From the NCBI RefSeq assembly GCF_023716485.1, contig NZ_CP092418.1, positions 1,595,001 to 1,659,000 of the forward strand: a stretch of 64,000 bases of DNA. Reading direction: 5' to 3'. Each line of letters begins with the position of its first letter. Position 1 is the stretch's first letter. The stretch comes from Microbulbifer variabilis. GTDB lineage: Bacteria; Pseudomonadota; Gammaproteobacteria; Pseudomonadales; Cellvibrionaceae. The notes beneath the pieces were generated by a model. It saw only the letters and a list, made by a program, of their open reading frames with translations. It was not told the DNA's origin and did no database searches. Below, piece by piece: positions 26,813-34,682 of the stretch. The position numbers and the translations under genes were made by a program.

Positions 26813-27751
26813 GTGTCTACCGATTGGCAAGTGTTGCTGCAGCAAGTAGAGCCCAAGTTAGTTCAGGGCGGCGGTGACAGCCGGCGTTTGTTTCATGGGC
26901 GTGGTCGCTGTTTTACAGGCCTGGAGCAGGTTTGTGTCGATAGTTTTTTCCCTGCATTACTGGTTACTTTTTTTGAGGAGTACGAGGGGGAAGGGGAGTT
27001 GTGCGAGAAGCTCTGGCAGATGGCCGAATCATTCGGTTATCAGGGGGTGGCCGCGCAGCGTCGCTATCTCCCCGGTGCACCATTGGAGTGGTTGTGTGGC
27101 GAATCGGTGGCCGCACCAGTGGCACAGCGCAACGGTCTGCAGTTTCCGCTGACCTTTGATCGCCAGAATGTTGGCTTCTTTCTGGATATCGAACCCGGTC
27201 GTGCCTGGCTTGAAGCGCAGGTGCGGGAGCGCTCGGAGCGCGCATCGGTGAAGATGCTGAATTTGTTCGCGTTTACCTGTGCTTTTTCTGCTGTGGCTCG
27301 AGCCGCTGGGGATATTGAGATCGTCAATGTGGATGTGAACCGGGGCGTTTTGAATCGCGGCCGAGAAAACCATGAGGTGAATGGCCTGTCCCTGCGAGGT
27401 ATTCAATTTTTGCAATTCGATGCACTGCGCCAGTTCAAGCGCTTCGACCGCCGGGGGCCCTTTGATCTCGCTATCGTAGACCCACCCACACGCCAGAAAG
27501 GCCGCTTCGATGTGAGTCACAACTACGAAAAACTGCTGCAACAACTGCCTGCCTGCCTCGCGGATGAGGCAGACCTGCTGATGGTGATCAACTCCCCGCG
27601 CCACAGCGAAGCGCACTTTCGCGAGTTGATACTCGGTGCCGATAGCGGCTATGAAGTGGTAGAGCGGCTGGCGCAAAACCCGGATTTCCCCGATCGGGAC
27701 CCGGATGCCGCCCTAAAAATGCTGCACGTTAAATATCGTCGTCAGAATTAG
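26813..27751 (+). CDS. Class I SAM-dependent methyltransferase, RlmI/RlmK-like
   Basis: The 312-residue protein carries SAM motif I in MLNLFAFTCAFSAVARAAG, the acidic loop VNVDVNRGVLNRGRENHEVNG, and the catalytic FDLAIVDPPTRQKGRFD, as in the C-terminal domain of RlmK/RlmI-type 23S rRNA methyltransferases (PF10672 style). The N-terminal 100 residues differ and lack an obvious PUA or THUMP domain. RNA methylation is therefore likely, with target unknown. GTG start directly after the kinase-like stop; last gene of the epmC run. Confidence 0.82.
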   Translation: MSTDWQVLLQQVEPKLVQGGGDSRRLFHGRGRCFTGLEQVCVDSFFPALLVTFFEEYEGEGELCEKLWQMAESFGYQGVAAQRRYLPGAPLEWLCGESVAAPVAQRNGLQFPLTFDRQNVGFFLDIEPGRAWLEAQVRERSERASVKMLNLFAFTCAFSAVARAAGDIEIVNVDVNRGVLNRGRENHEVNGLSLRGIQFLQFDALRQFKRFDRRGPFDLAIVDPPTRQKGRFDVSHNYEKLLQQLPACLADEADLLMVINSPRHSEAHFRELILGADSGYEVVERLAQNPDFPDRDPDAALKMLHVKYRRQN

Positions 27752-27787
27752 CGATACTAAATAGCGGTGATGCCCAAACCACTCTAT

Positions 27788-28189
27788 TTACAGTGCGGCA
27801 AACTCCCGCATCAGGCGCTCCACCAGCGCTTGTAACTTTGCAGAGGAACCATCGCGCACGGCGCTGTTGAGCAGCTGTGCGTTACTCTGGCCAGAATTTT
27901 CTTCCTTGTTGATCAACAGCAGAAATCCCCGGTGGCTCAGTACCACTTCCTCCGCAGCTTCCTGGCGCACCAGCTGGGAGAAGTGAATGTAACCGCTCTG
28001 TTTTAACCAGCTGAGGGCACCCAGACAGGCCAGGTGCCGTGGTGAGTGCAGGCCGAATTCGTCGGGGGTGTCTGGCCCGGCAATGTCCTCTACGTAAATG
28101 GTGGAGGGCAGGGGGAACTGGCCAAACAGTGCCAGTAGAATTCTGCCGGCATCGCGATAAAAGTCGTGGATATGTAAATCGTCCAACAT
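27788..28189 (-). CDS. Conserved protein of unknown function next to alaA
   Basis: The 133-residue soluble protein starts MLDDLHIHDFYRDAGRILLA and has YVEDIAGPDTPDEFGLHS and a helix-rich C-terminus. I recognise the pattern as a conserved gammaproteobacterial gene without assigned function. Its start codon overlaps the alaA stop by one base, so it is coupled to the aminotransferase. No catalytic motif is visible. Confidence 0.75.
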   Translation of the reverse strand: MLDDLHIHDFYRDAGRILLALFGQFPLPSTIYVEDIAGPDTPDEFGLHSPRHLACLGALSWLKQSGYIHFSQLVRQEAAEEVVLSHRGFLLLINKEENSGQSNAQLLNSAVRDGSSAKLQALVERLMREFAAL

Positions 28190-29403
28190 CAGCGGGTATA
28201 TCGCTCCAAAAAGTAACCCAGCCGCTCAATCGCGTGGGAGAGGTCGTCGGCGCGGGGCAGAAAGACAATACGCAGGTGATCGGGCGCGTCCCAATGGAAA
28301 GCGCTGCCCTGTACCAGCAGGATTTTCTCCTGGCGCAGGAATTCCAATACCAGCTGTTCATCACTATCGATTTTGTGGTGGTCCAGGTGCAGCCTGGGGA
28401 ACAGGTAGATGGCGCCACTAGGTTTGACACAGCTGACACCGGGAATGTCGTTGAGCATGCGGTAGGACAGATCGCGTTGCTGGCGCAAGCGGCCGCCGGG
28501 CAGTATCAAGTCGTTAATACTCTGATAGCCCCCCAGTGCGGTTTGCACGGCATACATGGCCGGTACATTGCCGCACAGGCGCATAGAGGCGAGTATTTCC
28601 ATCCCTTCAATAAAGCCTTTGGCGCGATGCTTGATTCCACTGATGATCATCCACCCGGAGCGGAAGCCGGCCAAGCGGTACGATTTGGACAAGCCATTGA
28701 AGCTCAGGCAGAGCACATCCGGGGCCAGTTTGGCCATGGGGGTGAACTCGGCGTCGTCGTAGAGGATCTTGCTATAGATTTCATCGGCAAAAATCACCAG
28801 ATTGTGGCTGCGCGCCACCTCTACAATCTCTTCCAGCAAAGCCTTGGGATAAATCGCCCCCGTGGGGTTGTTGGGGTTGATCACGACAATGCCGCGGGTG
28901 CGAGGCGTGATTTTTGCTTTTATGTCCTCAATATCGGGCAGCCAGCCGGATTCCTCGTCACAGCGGTAGAGTACCGGGTTGGCACCAGCGAGATTGGTAG
29001 CGGCCATCCACAGGGGGTAGTTGGGCATGGGCAGCAGCAGCTCATCGCCATTGTTGAGCAGTGCCTGGGTGGCCATGGAGATTAACTCGGAGACACCGTT
29101 GCCCAGATAGATGTCATCAATTTCAACTCCCTGGATACCCAGGGTCTGGCACTCCTGCATAATAGCTTTACGCGCGGCGAATAGTCCCTTGGACTCCACA
29201 TAGCCCTGGGCTTGGGAGAGATTGTGGATGACGTCCTGGATGATTTCATCGGGGGCGTTAAAGCCGAAGGGGGCGGGGTTGCCGATATTCAGCTTGAGGA
29301 TACGGTGGCCTTCCTCCTCCATGCGATGGGCTTGCTCCATCACCGGGCCGCGAATCTCATAGCAGACGCCGTGCAGTTTTTCAGATTTATGGATGTCCTT
29401 CAT
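28189..29403 (-). CDS. alaA: Alanine-synthesising aminotransferase AlaA
   Basis: The 404-residue fold type I PLP enzyme matches AlaA (glutamate-pyruvate transaminase). Visible are LNIGNPAPFGFNAPDE at the start, GNGVSELISMATQAL, PNYPLWMAA, NPNNPTGAIYP, the PLP-lysine motif FNGLSKSYRLAGFRSGW and the C-terminal LRIVFLPR with its carboxylate-binding Arg. It catalyses alanine formation from pyruvate and glutamate. It heads a two-gene unit with the unknown gene at 27788. An open frame on the opposite strand is antisense shadow. Confidence 0.95.
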   Translation of the reverse strand: MKDIHKSEKLHGVCYEIRGPVMEQAHRMEEEGHRILKLNIGNPAPFGFNAPDEIIQDVIHNLSQAQGYVESKGLFAARKAIMQECQTLGIQGVEIDDIYLGNGVSELISMATQALLNNGDELLLPMPNYPLWMAATNLAGANPVLYRCDEESGWLPDIEDIKAKITPRTRGIVVINPNNPTGAIYPKALLEEIVEVARSHNLVIFADEIYSKILYDDAEFTPMAKLAPDVLCLSFNGLSKSYRLAGFRSGWMIISGIKHRAKGFIEGMEILASMRLCGNVPAMYAVQTALGGYQSINDLILPGGRLRQQRDLSYRMLNDIPGVSCVKPSGAIYLFPRLHLDHHKIDSDEQLVLEFLRQEKILLVQGSAFHWDAPDHLRIVFLPRADDLSHAIERLGYFLERYTR

Positions 29404-29529
29404 GTTGGTGCGGCAGCCCTGTAGCTTGGCAGGAGCAGCCTCAGCCGCGAGCGAGCTGCGCGATAGGCGGGATGTCCACTGGCGGCGGTTACCGCTCCTG
29501 CGAGAACGATTAAAACGGAACGAGACAGT

Positions 29530-29949
29530 ATGGCAAAAGCAAAAGACGATAACTACTGGCGAGATCAGCTGACAGATGAGGAGTTTGAGGTCTGTCGCAA
29601 AGGGGGGACAGAAGCGCCATTTAGCGGGGAATATTGGGATGTTTTTGACAAAGGTCTCTACCGCTGCCGCTGTTGTGGCGAGGTTTTGTTTGATGCGGGA
29701 GCAAAATTCCAGAGCTACTGTGGCTGGCCCAGCTTCGATGAGGAATTTAGCGTGGGGATTATTCGAGAGCTAGCCGATAATAGTTTTGGTATGGAGCGTA
29801 TCGAGATTCGCTGCAGTCAATGCGACAGTCATCTAGGGCATGTGTTCGATGATGGGCCTACTGAAACCGGCCTTCGCTACTGTGTCAATTCCTTGTCGGT
29901 GAGGCTGGACCAGGAGTTCAACGAAGACGGCGAAGAGGAGGGCAAGTGA
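29530..29949 (+). CDS. msrB: Peptide-methionine (R)-S-oxide reductase MsrB
   Basis: The 139-residue protein has the MsrB signatures: zinc-binding Cys pairs in YRCRCCGEVLF and RCSQCDSHLGHVF, FQSYCGWPSF, and the catalytic Cys in GLRYCVNSLS. It repairs methionine-R-sulfoxide with thioredoxin. No signal peptide, so cytoplasmic. Its stop overlaps the GTG start of the DUF1499 gene by four bases. Confidence 0.95.
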   Translation: MAKAKDDNYWRDQLTDEEFEVCRKGGTEAPFSGEYWDVFDKGLYRCRCCGEVLFDAGAKFQSYCGWPSFDEEFSVGIIRELADNSFGMERIEIRCSQCDSHLGHVFDDGPTETGLRYCVNSLSVRLDQEFNEDGEEEGK

Positions 29950-30722
29950 GGAGAGTACACTGGAGCCGCTGGCTACTCAGGGTGCAGTGGGGGCTACTCG
30001 GGATTATTGTGCTCGCAGGCATGGCACTGCGGTTCGGATTGCTGCGCTTCGAATTGGTCTTCATGATATTTACTTACGCGGGTGGGGCGGCACTGATTGT
30101 CGCACTGGTGAGTTTACTGGTGTTTGTCTGGGGGTCGCGCAATCACAGGCCTCAGGCACGCAGCAATGCCCTCTGGGCTGCGTTGCTGGGACTGCTGCCA
30201 GTAGCTGTGCCCCTCATTACTGTGGGCAAAGATAATTTCAATGCGCCAAAAATCCACGATATCACTACCGATACCCGCAACCCCCCGGCATACCAAGCAG
30301 TCCTCGACTTGCGTAAGCCTTGGGACAATAGTGCCGCATACGGCGGCGAGCCTGTGGCGAGCCTGCAGCGTGAAACCGATATCTATTCCGACATCTATCC
30401 ACTGCATGTCCATATGCCTGTTGCCCGCACCACTGAGCTGGCGGCGGAGGTTGCCAAGAAGCTGGGCTGGAAGATTGTGTCTTACGAACCGGAGAAGGGG
30501 CATATCGAGGCAACCGACCGAACCCTGCTGTTAGGCTTTACCGACGACATAGTGGTGCGAGTACGGCCGGAAGATGATGGTGGCTCGCGGGTGGACGTGC
30601 GTTCCAGTTCCCGTGTGGGAGTCAGTGACCTAGGGGCCAACGCAAAGCGTATTCGTGAGTTTATTGAGGAGCTGCACCTGCGTGTACTCAGCGAGCAGTA
30701 CGGAGTGCCCTCTGACGCCTAA
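29946..30722 (+). CDS. DUF1499 domain membrane protein
   Basis: The 258-residue protein has three N-terminal membrane segments (about 10-30, 35-60 and 75-95) and then a DUF1499 domain (about 105-250) with DITTDTRNPPAYQAV, a WDNSAAYGG segment and the strand-rich HIEATDRTLLLGFTDDIVVRV followed by SRVGVSDLGANAKRI. DUF1499 has no settled function. It is coupled to msrB by a four-base overlap and followed after 70 bases by the tRNA promoter. Confidence 0.85.
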   Translation: MRRVHWSRWLLRVQWGLLGIIVLAGMALRFGLLRFELVFMIFTYAGGAALIVALVSLLVFVWGSRNHRPQARSNALWAALLGLLPVAVPLITVGKDNFNAPKIHDITTDTRNPPAYQAVLDLRKPWDNSAAYGGEPVASLQRETDIYSDIYPLHVHMPVARTTELAAEVAKKLGWKIVSYEPEKGHIEATDRTLLLGFTDDIVVRVRPEDDGGSRVDVRSSSRVGVSDLGANAKRIREFIEELHLRVLSEQYGVPSDA

Positions 30723-30792
30723 ATTATCTTCCCGCAACCGGCAGTGTTAGGTAAGTATCTGACAATAAAAGAAAAAAAATTCAATTCGGGTG

Positions 30793-30821
30793 TTGACAGT
30801 ATCCCGAACGGTACATAGAAT
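30793..30821 (+). promoter_or_regulatory. Sigma-70 promoter of the tRNA-Glu/Gly array
   Basis: TTGACA and TAGAAT are separated by exactly 17 bases and followed by the GC-rich discriminator GCGCCCC, as in stringently controlled stable-RNA promoters. The first tRNA starts 63 bases downstream of the -10. Confidence 0.9.
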
Positions 30822-30883
30822 GCGCCCCACTTCTGACGCAGAGCTACACTTTAAAACGCAGCGAAACGACAGAAGGTTTCTGG

Positions 30884-30959
30884 GTCCCCATCGTCTAGAG
30901 GCCTAGGACACCGCCCTTTCACGGCGGTAACAGGGGTTCGACTCCCCTTGGGGATGCCA
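30884..30959 (+). tRNA. tRNA-Glu(TTC), copy 1
   Basis: 76 bases with encoded CCA. Acceptor GTCCCCA pairs with TGGGGAT (G-U at the end), anticodon loop CTTTCAC with TTC, and T-loop GGTTCGACTC. Only one base separates it from the following tRNA-Gly. Confidence 0.97.
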
Positions 30960-30960
30960 C

Positions 30961-31036
30961 GCGGGAATAGCTCAGTTGGTAGAGCGCAACCTTGCCAAGG
31001 TTGAGGTCGCCGGTTCGAACCCGGTTTCCCGCTCCA
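30961..31036 (+). tRNA. tRNA-Gly(GCC), copy 1
   Basis: 76 bases with encoded CCA. Acceptor GCGGGAA / TTCCCGC, anticodon loop TTGCCAA with GCC, T-loop GGTTCGAACC. Confidence 0.97.
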
Positions 31037-31154
31037 AGTTTCCGCTTTGCGAGATGATCTCTAGTCAGCTCACAAAGCACGCCACCGAGAAATCAGTGGC
31101 ATTGCCATGGACAGCATGGCAGCACCGGACCATAAGGTCGAAGTGCAAGTTTCT

Positions 31155-31230
31155 GTCCCCATCGTCTAGAGGCCTAGGACACCGCCCTTTCACGGCGGTA
31201 ACAGGGGTTCGACTCCCCTTGGGGATGCCA
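31155..31230 (+). tRNA. tRNA-Glu(TTC), copy 2
   Basis: Sequence identical to copy 1 over all 76 bases. It is preceded by a spacer whose last part (CATGGACAGC...GTGCAAGTTTCT) recurs before copy 3. Confidence 0.97.
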
Positions 31231-31234
31231 ATAC

Positions 31235-31259
31235 GACCCGGTAGCAATGCTACCGGGTC
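31235..31259 (+). other. Intergenic RNA hairpin between tRNA-Glu 2 and tRNA-Gly 2
   Basis: GACCCGGTAGCA and its exact reverse complement flank a single central A. The hairpin has no T-run. The counterpart at 31535-31559 has the same fold with two compensatory pair changes (A-T to G-C and T-A to C-G), evidence that the RNA structure is maintained, perhaps for tRNA processing. Confidence 0.8.
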
Positions 31260-31264
31260 AAATT

Positions 31265-31340
31265 GCGGGAATAGCTCAGTTGGTAGAGCGCAACCTTGCC
31301 AAGGTTGAGGTCGCCGGTTCGAACCCGGTTTCCCGCTCCA
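31265..31340 (+). tRNA. tRNA-Gly(GCC), copy 2
   Basis: Sequence identical to tRNA-Gly copy 1, 76 bases including CCA. Confidence 0.97.
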
Positions 31341-31454
31341 ATTTTATTTTTGGATGGATCTTTGGCCCCATTCAAAAGTAAAGTCACCGCGAGGTGGCAA
31401 AGCCATGGACAGCGTGGCAGCACGGGACCGAAGAGGTTGTAGTGCAAAGTTTCT

Positions 31455-31530
31455 GTCCCCATCGTCTAGAGGCCTAGGACACCGCCCTTTCACGGCGGTA
31501 ACAGGGGTTCGACTCCCCTTGGGGATGCCA
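31455..31530 (+). tRNA. tRNA-Glu(TTC), copy 3
   Basis: Sequence identical to copies 1 and 2, 76 bases including CCA, 300 bases downstream of copy 2. Confidence 0.97.
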
Positions 31531-31534
31531 ATAC

Positions 31535-31559
31535 GGCCCGGCAGCAATGCTGCCGGGCC
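31535..31559 (+). other. Intergenic RNA hairpin between tRNA-Glu 3 and tRNA-Gly 3
   Basis: GGCCCGGCAGCA, a central A and its exact reverse complement. It occupies the same place as the hairpin at 31235-31259 and differs by two compensated base pairs. Confidence 0.8.
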
Positions 31560-31569
31560 AACACAAAAT

Positions 31570-31645
31570 GCGGGAATAGCTCAGTTGGTAGAGCGCAACC
31601 TTGCCAAGGTTGAGGTCGCCGGTTCGAACCCGGTTTCCCGCTCCA
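31570..31645 (+). tRNA. tRNA-Gly(GCC), copy 3
   Basis: Sequence identical to the other two tRNA-Gly copies, 76 bases including CCA. Last gene of the array. Confidence 0.97.
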
Positions 31646-31650
31646 AAATA

Positions 31651-31682
31651 AAAAAGCCGCTCAATCGAGCGGCTTTTTTATT
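31651..31682 (+). terminator. Rho-independent terminator of the tRNA array
   Basis: AAAAAGCCGCTC and GAGCGGCTTTTT form a perfect 12-bp stem around an AATC loop, five bases after the last CCA and followed by TTATTTT. Confidence 0.95.
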
Positions 31683-31845
31683 TTCCGATATATTGCTTCT
31701 AAGTTTATTACTTGCACTGGTATTGCCGGAGTGCGACTGTGCGCCTGGAATTCCGCCTCCGCGGCTTTGGGCTTCCCTGTGTTTCCGCCGGTTGAAATTA
31801 TTCGGGCAAGCACGTTGAATGGCGCCTTCAGCATAGGAATTCACA

Positions 31846-32781
31846 ATGACCGCCGCGCTATCTATCCATAACCTGCAAAAAACCTACGAAGGCGGCTTCC
31901 AGGCCCTGAAAGGGATCAGCTTCGAAGTACAGCCGGGGGACTTCTTTGCTCTGCTGGGCCCCAATGGTGCAGGTAAGTCCACTACTATTGGCATTATCTG
32001 CTCATTGGTGCGCAAGACTGCCGGTAGCGTGTCGATTTTTGGTGTCGATATCGACAGTGATTTTGCCGCTGCCAAGCGTCTTTTAGGCGTGGTGCCGCAG
32101 GAGTTCAATTTCAGTCAGTTTGAAAAAGTCTTCGATATTGTGGCTACTCAGGGGGGATTCTATGGAATGCCGCGCAAGTTGGCAGAGGAGCGCACAGAGC
32201 AATATCTGAAGCAGTTGGGACTTTGGGACAAGCGACACACCCAGGCGCGTATGCTGTCTGGGGGGATGAAGCGCCGCCTGATGATTGCACGGGCACTGAT
32301 TCACGAGCCAAAACTACTGATTCTGGATGAGCCTACTGCTGGGGTGGATATCGAGCTGCGTCGCTCCATGTGGAGCTTCCTGGAGGAAATTAACGCTCGG
32401 GGTACCACCATTATTCTCACTACCCATTACCTGGAGGAGGCGGAGAGCCTGTGCCGCAATATCGCCATTATCGATAAGGGCGTTATCGTTGAGAATACCT
32501 CTATCAAGTCCCTGCTGAAGACTCTCAACCGCGAGACATTTATTCTCGACTGCAGCGAATACCTAAGTAAGGCACCGGAGCTTACGGGGTTTAAATGCTG
32601 CCTGTTGGATAATCATTCCCTGGAAATCACTGTAGAAAAAGGGCAGTCACTGACAGAGGTCTTTGTCGAGCTCAAGGCCCAGGGCGTTACCGTGACCAGT
32701 ATGCGCAACCGTGCCAACCGCCTGGAAGAATTGTTTATTTCCATGTTGTCCGAGGAAAAAGAAGAGGGGTTGGATTCGTGA
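31846..32781 (+). CDS. yadG: ABC transporter ATP-binding protein, YadG type
   Basis: The 311-residue ATPase has Walker A LLGPNGAGKSTTIG, Q-loop VVPQEFN, signature LSGGMKRRLMIARAL, Walker B KLLILDEPTAGVD and H-loop LTTHYLEEAE, followed by a C-terminal extension of about 90 residues. It pairs with the permease encoded next (four-base overlap) to form a YadG/YadH-type ABC-2 exporter with unknown substrate. A purine-rich region precedes the ATG. Confidence 0.92.
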   Translation: MTAALSIHNLQKTYEGGFQALKGISFEVQPGDFFALLGPNGAGKSTTIGIICSLVRKTAGSVSIFGVDIDSDFAAAKRLLGVVPQEFNFSQFEKVFDIVATQGGFYGMPRKLAEERTEQYLKQLGLWDKRHTQARMLSGGMKRRLMIARALIHEPKLLILDEPTAGVDIELRRSMWSFLEEINARGTTIILTTHYLEEAESLCRNIAIIDKGVIVENTSIKSLLKTLNRETFILDCSEYLSKAPELTGFKCCLLDNHSLEITVEKGQSLTEVFVELKAQGVTVTSMRNRANRLEELFISMLSEEKEEGLDS

Positions 32782-33551
32782 GCGGTAAGTTGACCTGGAT
32801 ATCCTTCAGCACCATTTTCCGCCGGGAGGTGCGCCGCTTTATGCGCATCTGGCCACAGACCCTGGTGCCGCCGGTGATCACCATGACGTTGTACTTTGTG
32901 ATCTTCGGCTCTCTTATTGGCAGCCGTATCGGGGAAATGGGCGGATACCCTTATATGGAGTTTGTGGTGCCTGGGCTGATTATGATGTCAGTGATCACCA
33001 ACTCCTATGGCAATGTCGTGTCCTCTTTTTACAGTGCTAAGTTTCAGCGCAGTGTTGAGGAGCTGCTGGTATCGCCCACGCCAAATTGGGCGGTGATGGC
33101 TGGCTATGTACTGGGCGGTGTGGCGCGTGGCTTGGTTGTAGGCCTGATTGTCACTCTAGTAGCGATGTTTTTTACTTCTCTCAGAGTCGAACACCTGGGA
33201 GTCACCATCGCTATTGTGTTTCTCACATCGGCGCTATTCTCTCTGGCGGGTTTTATCAATGCGATTTATGCCAACAGCTTTGACGCCATATCGATTATTC
33301 CCACTTTTGTTTTGACCCCGCTTACCTATCTGGGTGGTGTTTTCTACTCCATCGATCTGTTGTCGCCCTTTTGGCAAGGATTGTCGAAATTGAACCCGAT
33401 TCTCTATATGGTGAACTCCTTTCGCTATGGAATCCTGGGTGTTTCCGACATTAATGTGGCCTGGGCATTTGTTGGGGTCTTGGTTTTTATTGCGCTTCTC
33501 GCCAGCTGGGGACTTTACCTGATGAGTCACGGCAAGCGATTGAGGCACTGA
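32778..33551 (+). CDS. yadH: ABC-2 type permease, YadH type
   Basis: The 257-residue protein has six predicted membrane segments and the ABC-2 signature region FQRSVEELLVSPTPNWAVMAGYV followed by LTPLTYLGGVFYSIDLL. It matches YadH, the membrane half of a small exporter related to the NodJ/DrrB families. The start is GTG within the yadG end. The substrate is unknown. Confidence 0.92.
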   Translation: MSGKLTWISFSTIFRREVRRFMRIWPQTLVPPVITMTLYFVIFGSLIGSRIGEMGGYPYMEFVVPGLIMMSVITNSYGNVVSSFYSAKFQRSVEELLVSPTPNWAVMAGYVLGGVARGLVVGLIVTLVAMFFTSLRVEHLGVTIAIVFLTSALFSLAGFINAIYANSFDAISIIPTFVLTPLTYLGGVFYSIDLLSPFWQGLSKLNPILYMVNSFRYGILGVSDINVAWAFVGVLVFIALLASWGLYLMSHGKRLRH

Positions 33552-33559
33552 GGTTGAGT

Positions 33560-34390
33560 ATGAGCAGAGAAGATTGGCAGAACCTCCCGCTGGGTCGGGA
33601 AACCGTTTACGAATCCAGCTATAACCCAGAGCTACTGCACCCGATTCAGCGATCCATTTCCCGAGCCCAACTGGGGCTGTCCGTTGGCGCCCTGCCATTT
33701 TTTGGGGAAGATGAGTGGTGGGGATTTGAGCTCTCCTGGCTCAATACCAGAGGCAAACCCCAAGTGGCGGTGGCGCGCTTCAGCTTTCCCGCGGAAAGCC
33801 CCTGTATGGTGGAGTCCAAGTCCTTCAAATTGTACTTAAACTCCTTTAACCAAAGCCGCTTCGATTCCTGGCAGCTGGTTCAGGATACCTTGGTGCGGGA
33901 TCTAAGCGCTGCGGTGGGTATGGCTGTGGAAGTGACTCTGCTGGAGGTGGAAGATATCTCCCTGGATGTGCAGAGGCCGCAAGGGTTCTGTCTCGACCAG
34001 CTGGATATTGCCGTAGAGCAATACCAGCCGGACTCGACACTGCTGGCGCTGGAAGGGAGTGGTGTGGAGGTTACTGAAACTCTCTACAGCCACTTGCTGC
34101 GCAGTAATTGCCCGGTTACCGGCCAGCCGGATTGGGCGACGGTAATGGTGGAATACAAGGGGCCGATGCTGCAGCGCGAAGCGCTATTGGCTTACATTAT
34201 TTCCTTCCGTGAGCATCAGGATTTTCACGAACACTGTGTGGAGCGGATTTTTTGCGATTTGCAAAATCTTGCGGACTTTTCCGAGTTAACAGTTTGTGCC
34301 CGCTATACCCGCAGGGGAGGGCTGGATATCAACCCGCTGCGCTCCACCCGTATTGAGAAGCCTCTACCGCCGCGCTTCGCCCGTCAGTAA
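33560..34390 (+). CDS. queF: NADPH-dependent 7-cyano-7-deazaguanine reductase QueF
   Basis: The 276-residue protein is the long, tandem T-fold QueF type: SKSFKLYLNSFNQSRFDSW (substrate-binding region with Glu just before it) and the catalytic Cys in SNCPVTGQPDWATVMVEY, with SFREHQDFHEHCVERIF near the end. QueF reduces preQ0 to preQ1 in queuosine synthesis. I use the ATG at 33560, with GAGG six bases upstream; a TTG two codons earlier overlaps that site. It follows yadH by eight bases and may share its transcript. Confidence 0.95.
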   Translation: MSREDWQNLPLGRETVYESSYNPELLHPIQRSISRAQLGLSVGALPFFGEDEWWGFELSWLNTRGKPQVAVARFSFPAESPCMVESKSFKLYLNSFNQSRFDSWQLVQDTLVRDLSAAVGMAVEVTLLEVEDISLDVQRPQGFCLDQLDIAVEQYQPDSTLLALEGSGVEVTETLYSHLLRSNCPVTGQPDWATVMVEYKGPMLQREALLAYIISFREHQDFHEHCVERIFCDLQNLADFSELTVCARYTRRGGLDINPLRSTRIEKPLPPRFARQ

Positions 34391-34682
34391 ATTATTGCTA
34401 ATACAGGTGATATTGGTCTCAGGTATTTCTGTGGCCAATATCGTCAAATCCCACAGCATTAAAACACTCCGGCCTTAAACCTTGTGTCACACGTGGCGCT
34501 GTTCCCTCTTGGGCTAAGCTTTCCTGGATAGCTTTTTGGGTGCAGGTGTATTGGATGTAGCCTATCGATGGGCCTGTACAGTTACATTAGTGGCTATTCA
34601 CTTTTCTTGGCTCGATAAAAAGTAAATAAGCTGCAATTGGTGTATCGCCAATGATTTACACAGATCCATAGGCCCCCTAGAT

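Noticed and set aside
28039..29085. A 348-codon open frame on the plus strand across alaA
   Set aside because: It is antisense to the well-conserved AlaA gene; its length is a by-product of GC-rich codon usage, and it lacks a ribosome-binding site and any recognisable motif.
30884..31645. Regular repeats that could suggest a CRISPR-like array
   Set aside because: The repeated units are complete tRNA-Glu and tRNA-Gly genes, not short direct repeats with spacers.
30976..31844. Several open frames running through the tRNA array on both strands
   Set aside because: They translate tRNA sequence and are artefacts of the threefold tRNA repeat.
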